This document shows, in pieces, positions 5,083 through 7,237 of a stretch of 7,237 nucleotides of DNA. Below the pieces are notes generated by a model. It was not told the DNA's origin and did not search any database. It worked only from the letters and a program-made list of their open reading frames with translations. Origin of the DNA: Desulfobacterales bacterium (GTDB lineage: Bacteria; Desulfobacterota; Desulfobacteria; Desulfobacterales; 4be13). The translations under genes and the position numbers were made by a program. Location: NCBI GenBank assembly GCA_029934695.1, contig JAOZLU010000359.1, forward strand, positions 1-7,237. The letters run 5' to 3'. Position 1 is the stretch's first letter. Each line of letters begins with the position of its first letter.

Positions 5083-7233
5083 TCACCCTTCCAGATCGGG
5101 AATATATTGATAAATTTCTATTCTAAAGCAGTTTATATCAATATCTGAAGATATAAATACTTCCTCAATTTCCATTTCTCTCTTATTTACAAATCCTTCT
5201 GGAATTAAAAAATGGTGATCTCTCCAATTGCCAGGTTTCTCATCATAGATGATATTCCATTCCTTATATTTCTTACCGTTAATTCGAATATATGATTTTT
5301 GGTTCTTTACCGCAGAATCAATCCGTTTCACGATTATCATGGGAAATGCGGGCAGTAAGTTTCGTGCGAGGAATTTTTGCGACCTGCGAAAAGCCCTTCC
5401 ATCGTCAGATACTGGCTGATTATCAGAATACAGGAAATCCCTCTTCCCTCTCCAACTCGGAAAGCGAATCTTATATAAATGCTTATTCTCGGATATTCTG
5501 TCTCCTACATCAATCACATCCCTGATGCTTGATTTAAACCCTTTGGGAGGTTTTGGAATCCGTAACTCTCCTTTTAAATTTATAGAAACAGAGTCATTTT
5601 TGACTGATTCAGAGACTATTTCAGACTGAGGGGGACATGTTATATGATAAATTTTCAAATCATAGTGCCTTTGAGGGCTGGATTTGCCCTTACACTCTTT
5701 AACCAAAACCCAATTTTCAGACTTTGCTCCTTCCTCCAAAATATCCCATGCAAAATCAGGAAGTGCAGAAGAAAAAACTTCAGCCGACAATTCTATTCCT
5801 CTGCTGCCACCCAAGATCAAAAAGGAATCACACACATCTGACATCTTTGTATTTCTGTTTATAATTCTGAGATTATCCGCTTTATACTTGGTAAATATCT
5901 CTATATGTTTGACTGCTTGGATATCTCCGAAAAAAATGTTGTCGCTATTTTCTTGGACAAATGGAGATATTGTTCTCAGATCATTAAGGCCATTCCGGTA
6001 AAATGTGTATGTTTTGTTGATAGAAACAAAGGAGGTTATCAATAAGAAGAAAACCGGAGCAAAGACAATAATTTTATTTTTTTTGCCCAGTTTCATCAAA
6101 AAATCGGAGAAGATGACCAGCAATGGAGCAGTCAGAGGCGTCAAATACCTTTGTTCTTTAAAGACCATGAGGTAATTCAGGCGCATTTCAGTGGCATCCA
6201 AGTTTATGTCCACAAAACCAAATTCAAAATACAGGAAAAGTAGTGAGCTGAAAAAAATTAGAAATTGATTTCTCCTTTTGAATAAACTGAAAATAATTGA
6301 TATGAGGAAACCAAAATAGAAAAAACCAAACAGATTGATATTACTTGAAGTCAGATTGAACAAATGTTTCAAATGATAAACAGGAGTTCCGCTGTTGTAA
6401 AAAAAAGCGAGTGGACCCATAATAAAACTTCCAACAGGTTCATACTTATATTTAAAAAGAGCGGCTGTATGATGAATATAGTAATTCATGAATGGTTTTC
6501 CGACCATGCTGTAATAAAAACAGCTCTCTGCAAAAACAATCGTCAGAAAACCGCACACCAAGATCAGCATCTTTATTCCAAATTTTTTATTTCTCCATGT
6601 CTCCAAAAGGCAAAAAGACAAGAGTACTCCCAAGATAACAATTCCCGTTATTTTTGTAAGATAGCCCAGGCCCATGGAGATTCCTGAAAGGAAATAAAGG
6701 ATATTTTTCTCTTTTTTGTTTGCATGACAAAATAGCAGAATAGATAATGAGGTAAAGAAACCCAGTGGAACATCAGCAAGTATCCTCGTTCCTTCAATCA
6801 CCTCAAGGGGAAAAATTGCCATCAGAGATGCTGCCAAAAGACCTGTTGTTTTATTGTGCAGTAATTTTCCGAGATGGAAAACCACTATGACAGAAAATAT
6901 TGAACACAGGAAGCACCATAAGGATGCAGAATATTCCGAGGGCCCGAAGCATTTGAAAAACAGTGCAATCGGATAGATGACCATTGATCTGAATTCAAAA
7001 GTGTTTGCCGGATTTGCCAAGAAGTCCTGCGGCAGGTTTTTATATCTTTCAAGATATTGAAATCCGTTCTTGTATATGCTCATCGCATAATTATAATAAA
7101 GCCCGTCATCTTGGGGATCGCCTGAAACAAGTCCGATAAAAAAACAGGCTCTGATTGCAATGGCCAACAGCAAAATAAGGCAAAGCCAAATTGCTGGTTT
7201 AACATTATTTAGTGATGTTACCGTTTTTGTCAT
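5083..7233 (-). CDS. GT39/ArnT-PMT-like membrane glycosyltransferase with extracytoplasmic C-terminal domain
   Basis: The 716-residue protein is a GT-C fold glycosyltransferase of the dolichyl/polyprenyl-phosphate sugar-dependent type (PMT_2/GT39), acting at the outer face of the cytoplasmic membrane. Residues 14-36 form the first membrane helix, followed by the acidic loop SGDPQDDGLYY (37-47) with candidate catalytic Asp39, Asp42 and Asp43. GTRILADVPLGFF (148-160) contains the conserved Asp154, and EQRYLTPLTAP (360-370) the usual RYL motif. About a dozen hydrophobic segments lie between 14 and 405. Residues 406-716 are hydrophilic; the end (about 645-712, with RINGKKYKEW and FLIPEGF) looks like a beta-sandwich, possibly carbohydrate-binding. 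The ATG is 4 nt from the window edge, so its ribosome binding site and promoter cannot be judged. The gene is visibly more AT-rich than its downstream neighbours, suggesting transfer. Sugar and acceptor are unknown. Confidence 0.9.
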   Translation of the reverse strand: MTKTVTSLNNVKPAIWLCLILLLAIAIRACFFIGLVSGDPQDDGLYYNYAMSIYKNGFQYLERYKNLPQDFLANPANTFEFRSMVIYPIALFFKCFGPSEYSASLWCFLCSIFSVIVVFHLGKLLHNKTTGLLAASLMAIFPLEVIEGTRILADVPLGFFTSLSILLFCHANKKEKNILYFLSGISMGLGYLTKITGIVILGVLLSFCLLETWRNKKFGIKMLILVCGFLTIVFAESCFYYSMVGKPFMNYYIHHTAALFKYKYEPVGSFIMGPLAFFYNSGTPVYHLKHLFNLTSSNINLFGFFYFGFLISIIFSLFKRRNQFLIFFSSLLFLYFEFGFVDINLDATEMRLNYLMVFKEQRYLTPLTAPLLVIFSDFLMKLGKKNKIIVFAPVFFLLITSFVSINKTYTFYRNGLNDLRTISPFVQENSDNIFFGDIQAVKHIEIFTKYKADNLRIINRNTKMSDVCDSFLILGGSRGIELSAEVFSSALPDFAWDILEEGAKSENWVLVKECKGKSSPQRHYDLKIYHITCPPQSEIVSESVKNDSVSINLKGELRIPKPPKGFKSSIRDVIDVGDRISENKHLYKIRFPSWRGKRDFLYSDNQPVSDDGRAFRRSQKFLARNLLPAFPMIIVKRIDSAVKNQKSYIRINGKKYKEWNIIYDEKPGNWRDHHFLIPEGFVNKREMEIEEVFISSDIDINCFRIEIYQYIPDLEG

Positions 7234-7237
7234 TTTT

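Noticed and set aside
5078..5086. GTG at 5086 as start of the ATPase fragment
   Set aside because: The GGAAGG motif directly abuts it; the ATG at 5077 has proper spacing.

Overview
The window looks like a chromosomal stretch of a Gram-negative bacterium, probably a sulfate-reducer-type deltaproteobacterium (Desulfobacterota). This placement is an inference. It rests on a secreted, lipoprotein-like YidD variant, on the mix of heptanucleotide and palindromic repeats, and on general protein style. No marker gene is present. Every convincing gene lies on the minus strand, so transcription runs from position 7237 towards position 1.

Layout in the direction of transcription: (i) 7233-5083, a large membrane glycosyltransferase of the GT39/ArnT-PMT type, clearly more AT-rich than the rest. 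(ii) 5077-4799, the N-terminal stub of an AAA/ABC-type ATPase that keeps its Walker A motif but stops after about 92 residues. (iii) 4709-3018, a complete NodU/CmcH-type carbamoyltransferase. (iv) 3062-2671, a repeat-rich spacer with three covarying palindromic hairpins and a perfect 123-bp tandem duplication, which copied the last 14 codons, stop codon and terminator-like hairpin of the carbamoyltransferase gene. (v) 2631-2281, a small exported YidD-domain protein with its own -10 element. (vi) 2280-1604, an AT-rich spacer with a strong sigma70-type promoter, a stem-loop, a 19-bp direct repeat and two probable gene remnants. (vii) 1588-53, a periplasmic solute-binding protein of a peptide/nickel-type ABC importer. 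(viii) 55-1, a 7-bp microsatellite that supplies the stop codon of that gene and runs off the window.

The glycosyltransferase and the carbamoyltransferase fit a surface-glycan or glycolipid decoration locus: one transfers a sugar from a polyprenyl-phosphate donor, the other could carbamoylate a sugar hydroxyl. The solute-binding protein is the start of a separate transport unit whose permease and ATPase genes would lie beyond position 1.

No complete unknown multi-gene system is visible. The most interesting material is structural: the covarying hairpin family, the tandem duplication of a gene end plus terminator, and several genes of which only the 5' part remains. Together these suggest a locus shaped by repeat expansion and deletion.
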